NCBI RefSeq assembly: GCF_003047285.1
Contig: NZ_PZYX01000003.1
Coordinates: 186,001 to 250,000 of the forward strand
Length of the DNA: 64,000 nucleotides
Origin: Nocardioides allogilvus
GTDB lineage: Bacteria > Actinomycetota > Actinomycetes > Propionibacteriales > Nocardioidaceae
Direction of reading: 5' to 3'
The notes under the pieces were generated by a model. It ran no database searches and was not told the DNA's origin. It saw nothing but the letters and a program-made list of their open reading frames with translations. The stretch's first letter is position 1; each line of letters begins with the position of its first letter. A program made the position numbers and the translations under genes. Shown here one piece after another: positions 33,258 to 42,128 of this stretch.

Positions 33258-34145
33258 GTGCTGGATCAGGCAGACGCGCGGCCGGCGGTCGCCATCGGGG
33301 GACTGGGGGTGCGCTGTGAGGGCGTCGTGCACCTCTACAAGACCTTCGGCGGGCACGACGTGGTCGCGCTGCGTGGCGTCGACCTCGTCATCGCGCCGGG
33401 CGAGCGGGTGGCCTTCCTCGGCCCGTCCGGCTCCGGGAAGTCGACGCTGCTGACGCTGCTCGGCGGCATCCAGAAGCCGAGCGCCGGCCGGATCTTCCTC
33501 GGTGACGAGGAGATCTCGCGGATGGGCGAGCGCTATCTCGCCCGCATCCGCTCCCGGTCGGTCTCCACCATGCTGCAGGGCGCGACCCGCAACCTGCTGC
33601 CCTATGCCACGGGTCGCCAGAACATCGCCTTCGCCCGGCTCTCCCTCAGCTCCACCGAGCGCCGCGACGCGATGCTCGACACCGAGCTGCTGAGCCGCGT
33701 CGGTCTCGAGGAGCAGGCCGACCAGGTCGTCTCCACCATGTCCGGCGGCCAGCGCCAGCGGCTCGCGCTCGCCTGCTCGGTCGCGACCGCGCCCCGGCTG
33801 CTGCTGGCCGACGAGCCGACGAGCCAGCTCAGCCATGAGGACCGCGACCACGTCCTGCACCTCATCCACTCGCTCGGCGACGACTTCGGCACCACCATCG
33901 TCGTCGTCACCCACCAGCCCGAGGTGGCCGCGACCTTCCCGCGCTCGATCACGATGAAGGGCGGTCGCGTCGGCGCCGAGGGCCGCCACGGCTCCGAATA
34001 CGCCGTCGTCGGCGAGGACGGCGTGCTCCACCTCCCGGGCCACGTCGCGGCTGAGTGGCCGCCCGGCACGCTGGTGAAGTTCGAGGACGACGACCAGGGG
34101 CGCCTGATCATCACCCGCTCGAGCGGAGAAGGGGCAGCCCAGTGA
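33258..34145 (+). CDS. ABC transporter ATP-binding protein (MacB/LolD type), first of two
   Basis: A 295-aa ATPase. Walker A GPSGSGKST (about 57-65), signature MSGGQRQRL, Walker B RLLLADEPTS and H-loop VVVTHQP are intact. About 60 extra C-terminal residues follow the core. GTG 33258 has GAGGGGGA upstream. It overlaps the next ATPase gene (GTGA). With that gene and two FtsX-type permeases it forms a four-gene operon for an exporter or mechanotransmission complex. Confidence 0.9.
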   Translation: MLDQADARPAVAIGGLGVRCEGVVHLYKTFGGHDVVALRGVDLVIAPGERVAFLGPSGSGKSTLLTLLGGIQKPSAGRIFLGDEEISRMGERYLARIRSRSVSTMLQGATRNLLPYATGRQNIAFARLSLSSTERRDAMLDTELLSRVGLEEQADQVVSTMSGGQRQRLALACSVATAPRLLLADEPTSQLSHEDRDHVLHLIHSLGDDFGTTIVVVTHQPEVAATFPRSITMKGGRVGAEGRHGSEYAVVGEDGVLHLPGHVAAEWPPGTLVKFEDDDQGRLIITRSSGEGAAQ

Positions 34146-34798
34146 GCGACCTGGTCCTCAGCGACATCACCTACGTCGCCGGCCGCACCCTGCTCGACGA
34201 CGTCACGCTGACCTTCCCGGCCGGCAAGGTGACGGCCCTGTCCGGTCCGAGCGGGTCGGGCAAGACCACCCTCCTCTCCATCGCGGGCGGGCTCCTCGAG
34301 CCGACGACCGGCACGACGTCGTACGCCGATGCGTCGATGTGGCAGGGCACCGGCGACCCGCGCCCAGACGTCGCGTTCGTGCTGCAGGTCTATGGCCTGG
34401 TGCCGATCCTCAGTGCTCGCGAGAACGTCTCCATCGCCCTGCGTGCTCGCGGGGTCGACCCGCGCGACGCGGACGAGGAGGCCGAGGCGGCGCTGGGCCG
34501 GTTCGGCATCGCCGACCTCGGTGACCGGCAGGTCGAGGAGCTCTCGGGCGGGCAGATGCAGCGCGTCGCCTGCGCCCGCGGGTTCGTCGTCGGCGCCGGA
34601 ATCCTGCTCGCCGACGAACCCACCTCCGAGCTCGACGAGGGCAACCGCGGCGTGGTGCTGGCCGAGCTCCACGAGGAGGCGGCCCGCGGGTCCGTGGTCG
34701 TCGTCGCGACCCACGACCCGGCGGTCGTGGAGGCCTGCGACGTGCACTACGCCCTCGACGAGGGCCGGCTGGTGCAGAGCCGGACAGCGCACGCATGA
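34142..34798 (+). CDS. ABC transporter ATP-binding protein, second of two
   Basis: A 218-aa ATPase with Walker A GPSGSGKTT (about 36-44), signature LSGGQMQRVACARG, Walker B ILLADEPTS and H-loop VATHDP. It differs enough from the first ATPase that a heterodimer is likely. Start GTG 34142 overlaps the previous stop, and its own stop overlaps the permease start (ATGA). Confidence 0.92.
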   Translation: MSDLVLSDITYVAGRTLLDDVTLTFPAGKVTALSGPSGSGKTTLLSIAGGLLEPTTGTTSYADASMWQGTGDPRPDVAFVLQVYGLVPILSARENVSIALRARGVDPRDADEEAEAALGRFGIADLGDRQVEELSGGQMQRVACARGFVVGAGILLADEPTSELDEGNRGVVLAELHEEAARGSVVVVATHDPAVVEACDVHYALDEGRLVQSRTAHA

Positions 34799-37131
34799 CC
34801 CGTGCCCTCCGCGGAGCGTGGAGCCGCCGCGGCACCCTGCTGACGCTGCTCGCGATGACGACCGTCGTCGTCGGCGGAGCGGTCGCCGTTCTCGGCTTCG
34901 CCGAGGCCGCCGGCACCTCGCGCTGGCTGATGTCGCCGCTGCTGCTGCTCGGCGCGGTCGCGATCCCCAGCATCGGTCGTGAGCTCGCGGCCGCGCGCCG
35001 CGAGGAGATCGGCCTGGCTCGGCTGCGGGGGATCCGCGGGCTCCGGCTCGGCGGCGTCCTGCTGGCCGAGCCCCTCGTCACGATCGTGCTCGGCACCTGT
35101 CTGGGGCTCGTGCTCGGCTCGCTGGTCGCACGCGTCGCGGGCAGCGCCTGGCTCGACGCCGACGTGCCGGCGCTCGGGTCGACGGCTGCCGGCGTCGCCC
35201 TCGGCACCGCCGCGGGCAGCCTGCTGATCGTCCTGCTCGGCACCTGGGCGACCGTCACCGAACCACTGTCGGTGCAGGTCGCGACCCGCAACCGACCCCG
35301 GCGCGCGACGACGCTGGTGCTCTTCGGAAGCGTGCTCGTCATCGTCGGTGCCGCCGTCGCGGCCTACCGCAGCCGCCAGGCCGTCGTCGGCGATCCCGAC
35401 GTCCTGGTGCTGCTCGGGCCCGCCCTGGTCGGGCTGGCGCTGGGCCAGGTCGCGATCTGGGTGCTGCGCCTGCTCGCCCGCGGTGCGACCGGTGCCACGG
35501 CGACGTCGGGGTTGTCCGGGTTCCTGGCCACGCGGCGGCTGTCGCGGGCCGACGACCTCGTGACGCCCATGCGGCTGCTCGTCGCCGCGGCCGTCGTCGG
35601 CGTCCTCGCCCTCACCGGCGCCTCCTCGGTCACCGACTGGGTCGACGGTGGCGCCCGGATCGCTGCCGGCGGTCCGCGGAGCGTGCCGGTCGAGGAGGGC
35701 GCCGTACAAGCCCTGGCGCTGACCCGCGACCTCGACCCCGAGGGCCAGCACCTGATGGCGGTGGCGGTCGTGCCCAACGAGGGCCGGCTCGGCGAGCGGC
35801 GGGCCTATGTCGACGCGGCGCGCTTCGAGTCCGTGGCCGGCGACTTCTACGACGACACCCCGGCGGCAGCTGCGGCCGCACGCATCGATGAGCTCACCAC
35901 CGACTCCGCCGACCTGACCGTGCGCGGCAACCGGCTCGAGGTCGCGAGCGAGCGGATCGAGTCCGGCCCCACCGCCACGACCCGGCTGATCCTGGAGCTC
36001 GACTACGTCACGGCCGATGGCAAGGGCGCATCGATCGAGGCCCTGCTCAACCCGCGCCCGGGACAGCAGGATCGTCGCTCCGTCCGGCTGCCCGGCTGCA
36101 CCGCCGGCTGCCAGGTGACCGGGCTGGCGATCGCCCGAACGCTCGCGGGTGGTGGCGGCAACGTCTTCGAGCTCGATGACACCTCCTACCGCGTGCTCCT
36201 GACGCAGCTGTCCGTGGGCGACCGCTCTCTGCTCGACGTCGCGTGGCAACCGGACCGGTCCGCGATCGACGGCCTGGGCAACATCAGGTTCTATCCCGGT
36301 CTCGACCTCCACTACCGGTCCGTCGCCAACCGGCTCGACGGCCTCGAGGTCAATCCGTTGCCCGACGGCCTGCTCGACCTGCAGGTGGCGGCGATCTCCG
36401 ACCCGATCCCGGAGTTCGCGGCCGGTGCGGAGCCCGGCCTCCCGCTCGACATCGCCGGCAACGATCGCGTGCTCGGCGAGGGCACCCGCTTCGAGGCGCT
36501 GCCGCTGCTCGGTGGCATCGGGCAGCTGACCGACCTGCCGACGAGCATGGTCGGATCCCGGCCGACGGTGCCCGACGCGGAGACCTCGATCGTGGTCGCC
36601 GACGACACACCGTCCGCGATGCTGGCGGCGTTGACCGAGGCGACCGGCACGAAGGCCCGCTCCCTCGAGGACGTACGCCGCAGCGTCTCCACCGCAGCGG
36701 GCGCGGACCAGTCCCGGGCCTACGCCTTGATGGCGGCCTTCTGCGCGCTGGTCGCGCTGCTCTCCTTGGCCGCGGGCATCGCCCGGCACCTGCGCAGCTA
36801 TCGCCACGACGTCGCCTCGTTGCGAGTGCTCGGGGTCGGGCTGGGCGAGGCCCGCCGGGCCGGCCGGGTCGAGCTGGCGGCCCTCGCCGCGGTCGTCCTG
36901 GGCTCGGTGGCAGCGGGCGGCTGGCTCGCGGTGCACCTGCTGCTCGGCGGGCTGCCGCTCGTCACGGTGTCGCCCGCGGCCGCGCCGCTCGACACCACCC
37001 CGCGTGTGGCGACGCTGGTGGTGCCGGCGGTGCTGGCGGCGGTTGCGATGCTCGTCCTGGGCGGCCGGGCCCGCGCCGTACGACCGTCAGCGACGCGACC
37101 CTCGACCCTGCGTGAGGAAGAGGGCCGATGA
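34795..37131 (+). CDS. FtsX-type ABC permease
   Basis: A 778-aa membrane protein. N-terminal membrane segments (about 16-60) are followed by a first FtsX-like helical bundle (about 70-280). A large extracytoplasmic domain (about 290-630) comes next, then C-terminal helices including RHLRSYRHDVASLRVLGVG, the FtsX/MacB coupling segment. Duplicated FtsX domains suggest a full-length MacB-like permease. The substrate is unknown. Overlaps both neighbours by ATGA. Confidence 0.88.
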   Translation: MTRALRGAWSRRGTLLTLLAMTTVVVGGAVAVLGFAEAAGTSRWLMSPLLLLGAVAIPSIGRELAAARREEIGLARLRGIRGLRLGGVLLAEPLVTIVLGTCLGLVLGSLVARVAGSAWLDADVPALGSTAAGVALGTAAGSLLIVLLGTWATVTEPLSVQVATRNRPRRATTLVLFGSVLVIVGAAVAAYRSRQAVVGDPDVLVLLGPALVGLALGQVAIWVLRLLARGATGATATSGLSGFLATRRLSRADDLVTPMRLLVAAAVVGVLALTGASSVTDWVDGGARIAAGGPRSVPVEEGAVQALALTRDLDPEGQHLMAVAVVPNEGRLGERRAYVDAARFESVAGDFYDDTPAAAAAARIDELTTDSADLTVRGNRLEVASERIESGPTATTRLILELDYVTADGKGASIEALLNPRPGQQDRRSVRLPGCTAGCQVTGLAIARTLAGGGGNVFELDDTSYRVLLTQLSVGDRSLLDVAWQPDRSAIDGLGNIRFYPGLDLHYRSVANRLDGLEVNPLPDGLLDLQVAAISDPIPEFAAGAEPGLPLDIAGNDRVLGEGTRFEALPLLGGIGQLTDLPTSMVGSRPTVPDAETSIVVADDTPSAMLAALTEATGTKARSLEDVRRSVSTAAGADQSRAYALMAAFCALVALLSLAAGIARHLRSYRHDVASLRVLGVGLGEARRAGRVELAALAAVVLGSVAAGGWLAVHLLLGGLPLVTVSPAAAPLDTTPRVATLVVPAVLAAVAMLVLGGRARAVRPSATRPSTLREEEGR

Positions 37132-40100
37132 TCCAGCTCCTCGGCACCATCATTCGCGGACTCAGGTCGCGTGCGCTGCTCAGCGTCGGCTCGGTGCTGC
37201 TCGCGGCGCTCGCGCTCGGGTCGGCGGCGCTGGGGCCGATCTTCTCCGAGGCCGTCACCAACTCCTATGTCGTCACCCGGCTGCAGGAGGCGTCGGCGGC
37301 GTCGACCGACCTCACGCGGGAGCTCACCCCCGACGGTGGCACCGACCCGGAGGTCGCCGTCGACCGTGCGATCGCCGCCTCCGACGCCAGGAACGAGGGG
37401 CCGTGGGGCCCAGCAACGGCGACGCTCGTGTCCGACGACTTCAGCGGGCTCGGCGGCATCGTGAGCTTCTGGTCGCGCGACGACGTCTGCGCCGGCCTGG
37501 AGATCGAGGGCCGCTGCCCCACCGCGCCCGGCGAGGTGCTGATGCTGGCCACAGACGTCGAGAAGGCGGGCGCGGAGATCGGCCGGCCGCTGGAGCTCAA
37601 CACCGCGATCCCGGAGCCGCTCCGGGGCTCGTATGCCCGCTCGCCGCTGTCACAGGTCACCGTGGTCGGCTCCTATGCCACGCCCGTCTCCGACGACGAG
37701 TGGACCCACCCGCTCCGCCTCAGCTCGACCAGCGAACGGTTCGATCCCACCGGCGACTACACGCCCTACATGCCGGCACCGCTGCTGACCACGCACGCGA
37801 CCCTCGGCACCCTCGGCGCCGGAGCGTGGACGGTGCAGGTCGACACCCCGCTCGCGGTCCCGGCGGATGCGACGCCGGCCGACCTCGCCGACGCGGTGGC
37901 GACGGCCGCCGGCCTGGAGGTCACCGAGGAGGTCGACGGCGGCACGCTTGTCGGGGTCCCCGGCACCAACAACCTGCAGGCCTTCAGCGACGAGGTCCGT
38001 GCCCAACAGTCCACCGCGCGCAAGTCGATCGCCCCGGCCGTCCTGTCGCTCGTGCTCGTCGCCCTCGCGCTGCTGATGCGGCTGCTGATGGCGGCCAGCG
38101 AGATCCGGGTGCCGGAGCTCGCGCTGGCCTCCCTGCGCGGGGTCTCCTCGACCCGGCTGTGGCTGCTCGGACTGGCCGAGCCCTTCGTCGTCCTGGCCGC
38201 AGCGGTGCCGCTGGGTGTCGGTTTCGGGGTCGGCCTGGGCGCCCTGCTGACCCGGCAGTGGCTGGTGCCGGGACTGCCGATGCCGCTGCCGTGGGTGAGC
38301 TGGGCCGCCGCAGCGCTGGTGCTCGCCGTCGCCGTCGGGGTCGCCTGCGTTGCGGTCGGGATGGTCGTGCGCGACACCCTCGCCTCCCAGCTCTCGGGCG
38401 TACGCCGACCGCGGGAGTCGCGACGTTGGTCGGTCGTCGCCCAGCTGACCCTGCTGGCGCTCGCCCTCGCCGTACTCGTCTCCAAGCTCTCGGCCTCCGG
38501 CCAGAGCGCGCCCGACCTGACCGACATGCTGCTGCCGATGCTGCTCGCGATCGTGGCCGGGCTCGCGGCGACGCGGCTGACGGCCTGGGCGGCGACGTGG
38601 TGGACCACGCGTCGTGGGCTGACCCGTTCGCTGAGCGGCTTCGTGTCGGCGCGGGCGATCTCGCGTCGTCAGGAAGGCACGCTGGTCATCCTCCCGGTGG
38701 CGGCAGCGATCGCGGTCGCGGTCTTCGGCGCGGGCGTCTACGACTCGGCCTCGACCTGGCGCGGCAGCGTCGCGGCCACCGTGTCGCCGGCCGCGACGAC
38801 CTGGACCTCCTCGCTGTCGCTGCGCGAGACCCGCGACCTCACCCACAGCCTCGACCCGGAGGGGGAGTGGCTGATGGCCGCGGCGTCGGTGCTCAACCCC
38901 GGCGCGGACTTCGCCGTGGTCGACGCCGAGCGGCTGGCCACGGTGGCGACCTGGCCGGCCACGTGGAGCCCGGGTCGCAGCGTCGAGCAGGTCGTCGACG
39001 ACATCACGCTGCCCGGGCGCATCCCTCTGCTCGTCGGCAGGCGGCTCTCGATCACGGTCGACAACCAGGCCACGACGTCGGGCGAGCTCGGCATCGAGGC
39101 GCGCTTCGGCAGCGTCGGTGGCGTGCCGGAGCGCAGCTATCTCGGGCCGTTCCCGGCGGGCGAGAGCACCCAGGGCGTTGCCCTGCCGACGACCTGCCGC
39201 ACCGGCTGCCCGCTGGAGGGCCTGACCCTGGGCGGGGGCGCCGGGACGGCGATGGAGATGACCGGCACGGCCCGGGTGCTGTCGGTCGCGGTCGACGGCG
39301 CGGTGGTCGAGGACGCCATCGCCGGAGCTGGCTGGCAGCCGAGCGCCGACAACCGGGGGCGCTCCTCGATCGGGGCCGTCGACACCTCCGGGGACAGCAT
39401 CGACCTGACCTTCGACGACGCCGCGGGCCCGGCGATGGCCCGGCTCTCCGCGGGCGGGATCCCGTTGCAGCGACCGGTCCTGCGCGGGGTCGACGTCTCG
39501 GACCGCGTGATCGCCGACCTGCCCAACCGGGAGAGCGCCGGCATGGTCCAGGTCGATCCGGCGGGCGAGCTGGAGGGCATGCCGTTCGTCGGCCCGGCCG
39601 GGCTGCTCGTCGACTACTCCGCCTTCATCGCCGACCGCTCGGTCTACGACAACCTCTTCGAGACGCGGGTGCTGATGCGCGCGGGCGCTCCGCAGTCACT
39701 GTCGAGGGAGCTGACCAGGTCCGGCCTCGCCGTGGAGACGACCTATGCCGCGCAGAAGCGGGTGCTCGACCAGAGCGCCTACGCGCTGGCCCTGCGGCTC
39801 TATGCCGTGGTCGCGGTGCTGGTGCTGCTGATGGCGCTGGCCGGGCTGTTCGTCTCCACCGCGGTCCAGCTCCCGGCCCGGCGTCGCGACGCTGCGGCGT
39901 TGCGGGTCGTCGGCGTACCCCGCTCCGCGGTGATGTCCGCCGTCGCCCGGGAGTTCCTCGTGGTGCTCGGTGGCGCCGCGGTGGCAGGCGTGCTGGCCGG
40001 TTCGCTCGCGCAGTACGTCGTGCTCCGCACCATCACCCTGGGCGTCGTCGAGTCGTTCACCACCCCGCACCTCGTCGCGGCCATCTCGCCGATGCGCCTC

Positions 40101-40211
40101 GTCGCGCTCACCGCCATCGCGGCCGTCGTGCTGGGCATCGCGGCCTTCGTCTCGGCCTCGCTGACCGTCCGCGGTGCCCGCGGGTCGACGCTGCGCGAGT
40201 CCGCGCGGTAG
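37128..40211 (+). CDS. FtsX-type ABC permease, large (1027 aa)
   Basis: A 1027-aa membrane protein. One N-terminal helix (about 15-38) precedes a first extracytoplasmic region (about 40-300). A helical FtsX block follows (about 305-560, with VPELALASLRGVSSTRLWLL), then a second long extracytoplasmic domain (about 570-890) with paired Cys (TTCRTGCP). The C-terminal helices carry RRRDAAALRVVGVPRSAVM. It should pair with the 778-aa permease. Function unknown; lipid or peptide export, or cell-wall hydrolase control, are options. Confidence 0.88.
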   Translation: MIQLLGTIIRGLRSRALLSVGSVLLAALALGSAALGPIFSEAVTNSYVVTRLQEASAASTDLTRELTPDGGTDPEVAVDRAIAASDARNEGPWGPATATLVSDDFSGLGGIVSFWSRDDVCAGLEIEGRCPTAPGEVLMLATDVEKAGAEIGRPLELNTAIPEPLRGSYARSPLSQVTVVGSYATPVSDDEWTHPLRLSSTSERFDPTGDYTPYMPAPLLTTHATLGTLGAGAWTVQVDTPLAVPADATPADLADAVATAAGLEVTEEVDGGTLVGVPGTNNLQAFSDEVRAQQSTARKSIAPAVLSLVLVALALLMRLLMAASEIRVPELALASLRGVSSTRLWLLGLAEPFVVLAAAVPLGVGFGVGLGALLTRQWLVPGLPMPLPWVSWAAAALVLAVAVGVACVAVGMVVRDTLASQLSGVRRPRESRRWSVVAQLTLLALALAVLVSKLSASGQSAPDLTDMLLPMLLAIVAGLAATRLTAWAATWWTTRRGLTRSLSGFVSARAISRRQEGTLVILPVAAAIAVAVFGAGVYDSASTWRGSVAATVSPAATTWTSSLSLRETRDLTHSLDPEGEWLMAAASVLNPGADFAVVDAERLATVATWPATWSPGRSVEQVVDDITLPGRIPLLVGRRLSITVDNQATTSGELGIEARFGSVGGVPERSYLGPFPAGESTQGVALPTTCRTGCPLEGLTLGGGAGTAMEMTGTARVLSVAVDGAVVEDAIAGAGWQPSADNRGRSSIGAVDTSGDSIDLTFDDAAGPAMARLSAGGIPLQRPVLRGVDVSDRVIADLPNRESAGMVQVDPAGELEGMPFVGPAGLLVDYSAFIADRSVYDNLFETRVLMRAGAPQSLSRELTRSGLAVETTYAAQKRVLDQSAYALALRLYAVVAVLVLLMALAGLFVSTAVQLPARRRDAAALRVVGVPRSAVMSAVAREFLVVLGGAAVAGVLAGSLAQYVVLRTITLGVVESFTTPHLVAAISPMRLVALTAIAAVVLGIAAFVSASLTVRGARGSTLRESAR

Positions 40212-40257
40212 GTGGTGTCAGTCCGCCGTCGGGTGGTTCCGCCCGCCCTCGCCGCGG

Positions 40258-40319
40258 GGTAGTCAAGTGAAAGCTTGTCGTCCTCCGGCCGAATCCCTAC
40301 AAATTCTCACTTAACTACC
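40258..40319. repeat. A+T-richer segment with imperfect inverted repeat
   Basis: GGTAGTCAAGTGA (40258-40270) and TCACTTAACTACC (40307-40319) are inverted copies matching at 12 of 13 positions, 36 bp apart. The segment between the permease and the DGPF gene is clearly lower in G+C than its surroundings. Could be a small mobile-element remnant or a regulator site. Confidence 0.5.
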
Positions 40320-40367
40320 TCGGGACTACGCCGGGCCCCGCTGATCTGGAAAAAGTTTCCGCCGACC

Positions 40368-40394
40368 TGTCGTATCCGTCCTGACTCGTTCGTA
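40368..40394 (+). promoter_or_regulatory. Candidate ECF42 promoter (TGTCGTA-N16-CGTA)
   Basis: TGTCGTA at 40368-40374 and CGTA at 40391-40394, 16 bp apart, resemble the bipartite ECF42 promoter (TGTCGA, then CGA/TC) and lie 49 bp before the DGPF gene start. Not a perfect match. Confidence 0.55.
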
Positions 40395-40442
40395 GACATG
40401 ATGAAGGCCCGCCCAGAGGGTCACCTACCAGGAGGAAATCCC

Positions 40443-40790
40443 ATGCCGCAGTACCTGCTCTCCGTCGCGATCGACCCCACCGACGCTGTCCCCTCGCCCG
40501 AGGAGATCCAGCCGATCTTCGAGGCCGTCGACGCGTTCAACGACAAGGTCCGTGAGTCCGGCAAGTGGGTGTTCGCCGGCGGCCTCGAGGGCATCGACGC
40601 CGCGACGACCGTCGACGCCACCGGCACCGAGCCGGTCGTCACCGACGGCCCGTTCGCCGAGGCGAAGGAATACCTCGGTGGCTTCTGGATCATCGAGGCG
40701 GCCGACCTCGACGAGGCGCTCGTGTGGGCCAAGGAAGGCTCGGCGGCGTGCCAGGGCAGGGTCGAGGTCCGGCCCTTCCAGTCCGCCTAA
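40443..40790 (+). CDS. DGPF/YciI-like protein, ECF42 partner
   Basis: A 115-aa YCII-related protein carrying the name-giving DGPF motif in VTDGPFAEAKE (about 68-78). Such genes are the regular neighbours and targets of ECF42 sigma factors, as here. Enzymatic role unknown. A strong AGGAGGAAA precedes ATG 40443. Confidence 0.93.
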   Translation: MPQYLLSVAIDPTDAVPSPEEIQPIFEAVDAFNDKVRESGKWVFAGGLEGIDAATTVDATGTEPVVTDGPFAEAKEYLGGFWIIEAADLDEALVWAKEGSAACQGRVEVRPFQSA

Positions 40791-40854
40791 TGAGCACCCC
40801 ACGAAGTTCTTCTCCTCCGCTGCGCTCCCCCGAACAACGTCGCGGGGACCCCGC

Positions 40855-42075
40855 ATGACCCAGGACCTCGAGGCCGAGCTCACTCGCATCCATCGCGAGG
40901 AGTACGCCGTCGTGGTGGCCTCGCTCGTCCGGCGTTTCGGTGACATCGATGTCGCCGAGGACGCCGCGAGCGAGGCCCTCGTGGCCGCGCTCGAGCACTG
41001 GCCGACCTCCGGGATCCCCCCGAACCCCGGCGGCTGGCTGACCACCACCGCGACCCGCAAGGCGATCGACCGGATCCGCCGCGAGTCGAACCGTGACACC
41101 AAGCATCAGCAGGCAGCGATGATCATCGATCCCACACCACCCGCCGATCCCGGCGTGGTCGACGACGACCGGCTGCGACTGCTCTTCACCTGCTGCCACC
41201 CGGCCCTGTCGCCGGAGGCGAGGGTCGCCCTGACGCTCAAGCTGATCGGCGGCCTCACGGTCGAGGAGATCGCCGCGGCGTTCCTCGTCCCCGACACCAC
41301 CATGGCCCAGCGCATCACCCGCGCCAAGCGCAAGATCTCCGATGCGCACATCCCCTACCGCGTGCCGCAGGCCGCCGACCTGCCCGCCCGCCTCGGCGGC
41401 GTGCTCGCGGTCGTCTACCTCATCTTCAACGAGGGCTACCTCTCCTCCTCGGGCGCCGACTCGATCCGCGACGACCTGTGCCTGGAGGCGATCCGGCTCG
41501 CACGGCTGCTGCGCGCACTCATCCCCACCGAGCCGGAGATCACCGGGCTGCTCGCCCTGATGCTGCTCACCGAGGCCCGCCGCCCGGCGCGGGTGGCCGG
41601 CGGCGAGCTCGTCACCCTCGGGGAGCAGGACCGTGGTCGGTGGGACCGCGACCTGATCGAGGAGGGGCACGCCCTGGTCCGCGACTGCCTGGCGATCAAC
41701 CGGCCCGGGCACTACCAGCTCCTCGCCGCGATCAACGCCGTCCACACCGACGCGCCGGCCGCGGCCGACACCGACTGGGGCCAGATCGCGGCGCTCTACG
41801 ACCAGCTCTATGTCGTGTCACCCACGCCGGTCGTCGCGCTCAACCGTGCCGTCGCGGTCGCCGAGCTCGACGGTCCCGTGGTCGCGCTCGCCGCGGTCGA
41901 CCGGCTCGAGCTCTCGAGCTATCACGCGTGGCACGCCACCCGCGCCGACCTGTTGCGGCGGCTCGGCCGGAGCAGCGAGGCGGCGGCGGCGTACGATGCG
42001 GCGATCTCGGCCACCGACAACCCCGCCGAACGGGCCTACCTCACGCGGCGCCGCGGTCAGCTCTCCGCCGATTGA
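40855..42075 (+). CDS. ECF42-group RNA polymerase sigma factor with TPR-like C-terminal extension
   Basis: A 406-aa sigma factor. Region 2 is about 8-75 and region 4 about 105-165 (LTVEEIAAAFLVPDTTMAQRI). A long helical extension of about 230 residues follows, including SPTPVVALNRAVAVAEL and a TPR-like YLTRRRGQL near the end. Such fused extensions are required for ECF42 activity; no anti-sigma gene is present. It follows the DGPF gene after 64 bp. A candidate promoter at 40368 suggests positive autoregulation. Confidence 0.93.
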   Translation: MTQDLEAELTRIHREEYAVVVASLVRRFGDIDVAEDAASEALVAALEHWPTSGIPPNPGGWLTTTATRKAIDRIRRESNRDTKHQQAAMIIDPTPPADPGVVDDDRLRLLFTCCHPALSPEARVALTLKLIGGLTVEEIAAAFLVPDTTMAQRITRAKRKISDAHIPYRVPQAADLPARLGGVLAVVYLIFNEGYLSSSGADSIRDDLCLEAIRLARLLRALIPTEPEITGLLALMLLTEARRPARVAGGELVTLGEQDRGRWDRDLIEEGHALVRDCLAINRPGHYQLLAAINAVHTDAPAAADTDWGQIAALYDQLYVVSPTPVVALNRAVAVAELDGPVVALAAVDRLELSSYHAWHATRADLLRRLGRSSEAAAAYDAAISATDNPAERAYLTRRRGQLSAD

Positions 42076-42125
42076 GCAGGCGCGCCAGCGCCCTGTCGAG
42101 ATCAAGGCCGCTGCTCAACCGGCGG
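42071..42125. repeat. REP-like hairpin element, copy C (two partial units)
   Basis: The first unit reads ATTGAGCAGG, hairpin GGCGC-gcca-GCGCC, then CTGTCGAGATC. The second, inverted, reads CCGCTGCTCAACCGG. It lies between the convergent ECF42 and GNAT genes, and the first unit holds the ECF42 stop codon. Confidence 0.65.
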
Positions 42126-42128
42126 AGG

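Noticed and set aside
37004-40270. Plus-strand open frame of 1088 codons over the large permease gene
   Set aside because: Out of frame with the FtsX permease, which has membrane segments and family motifs; the translation is an Arg/Gly-rich artefact.
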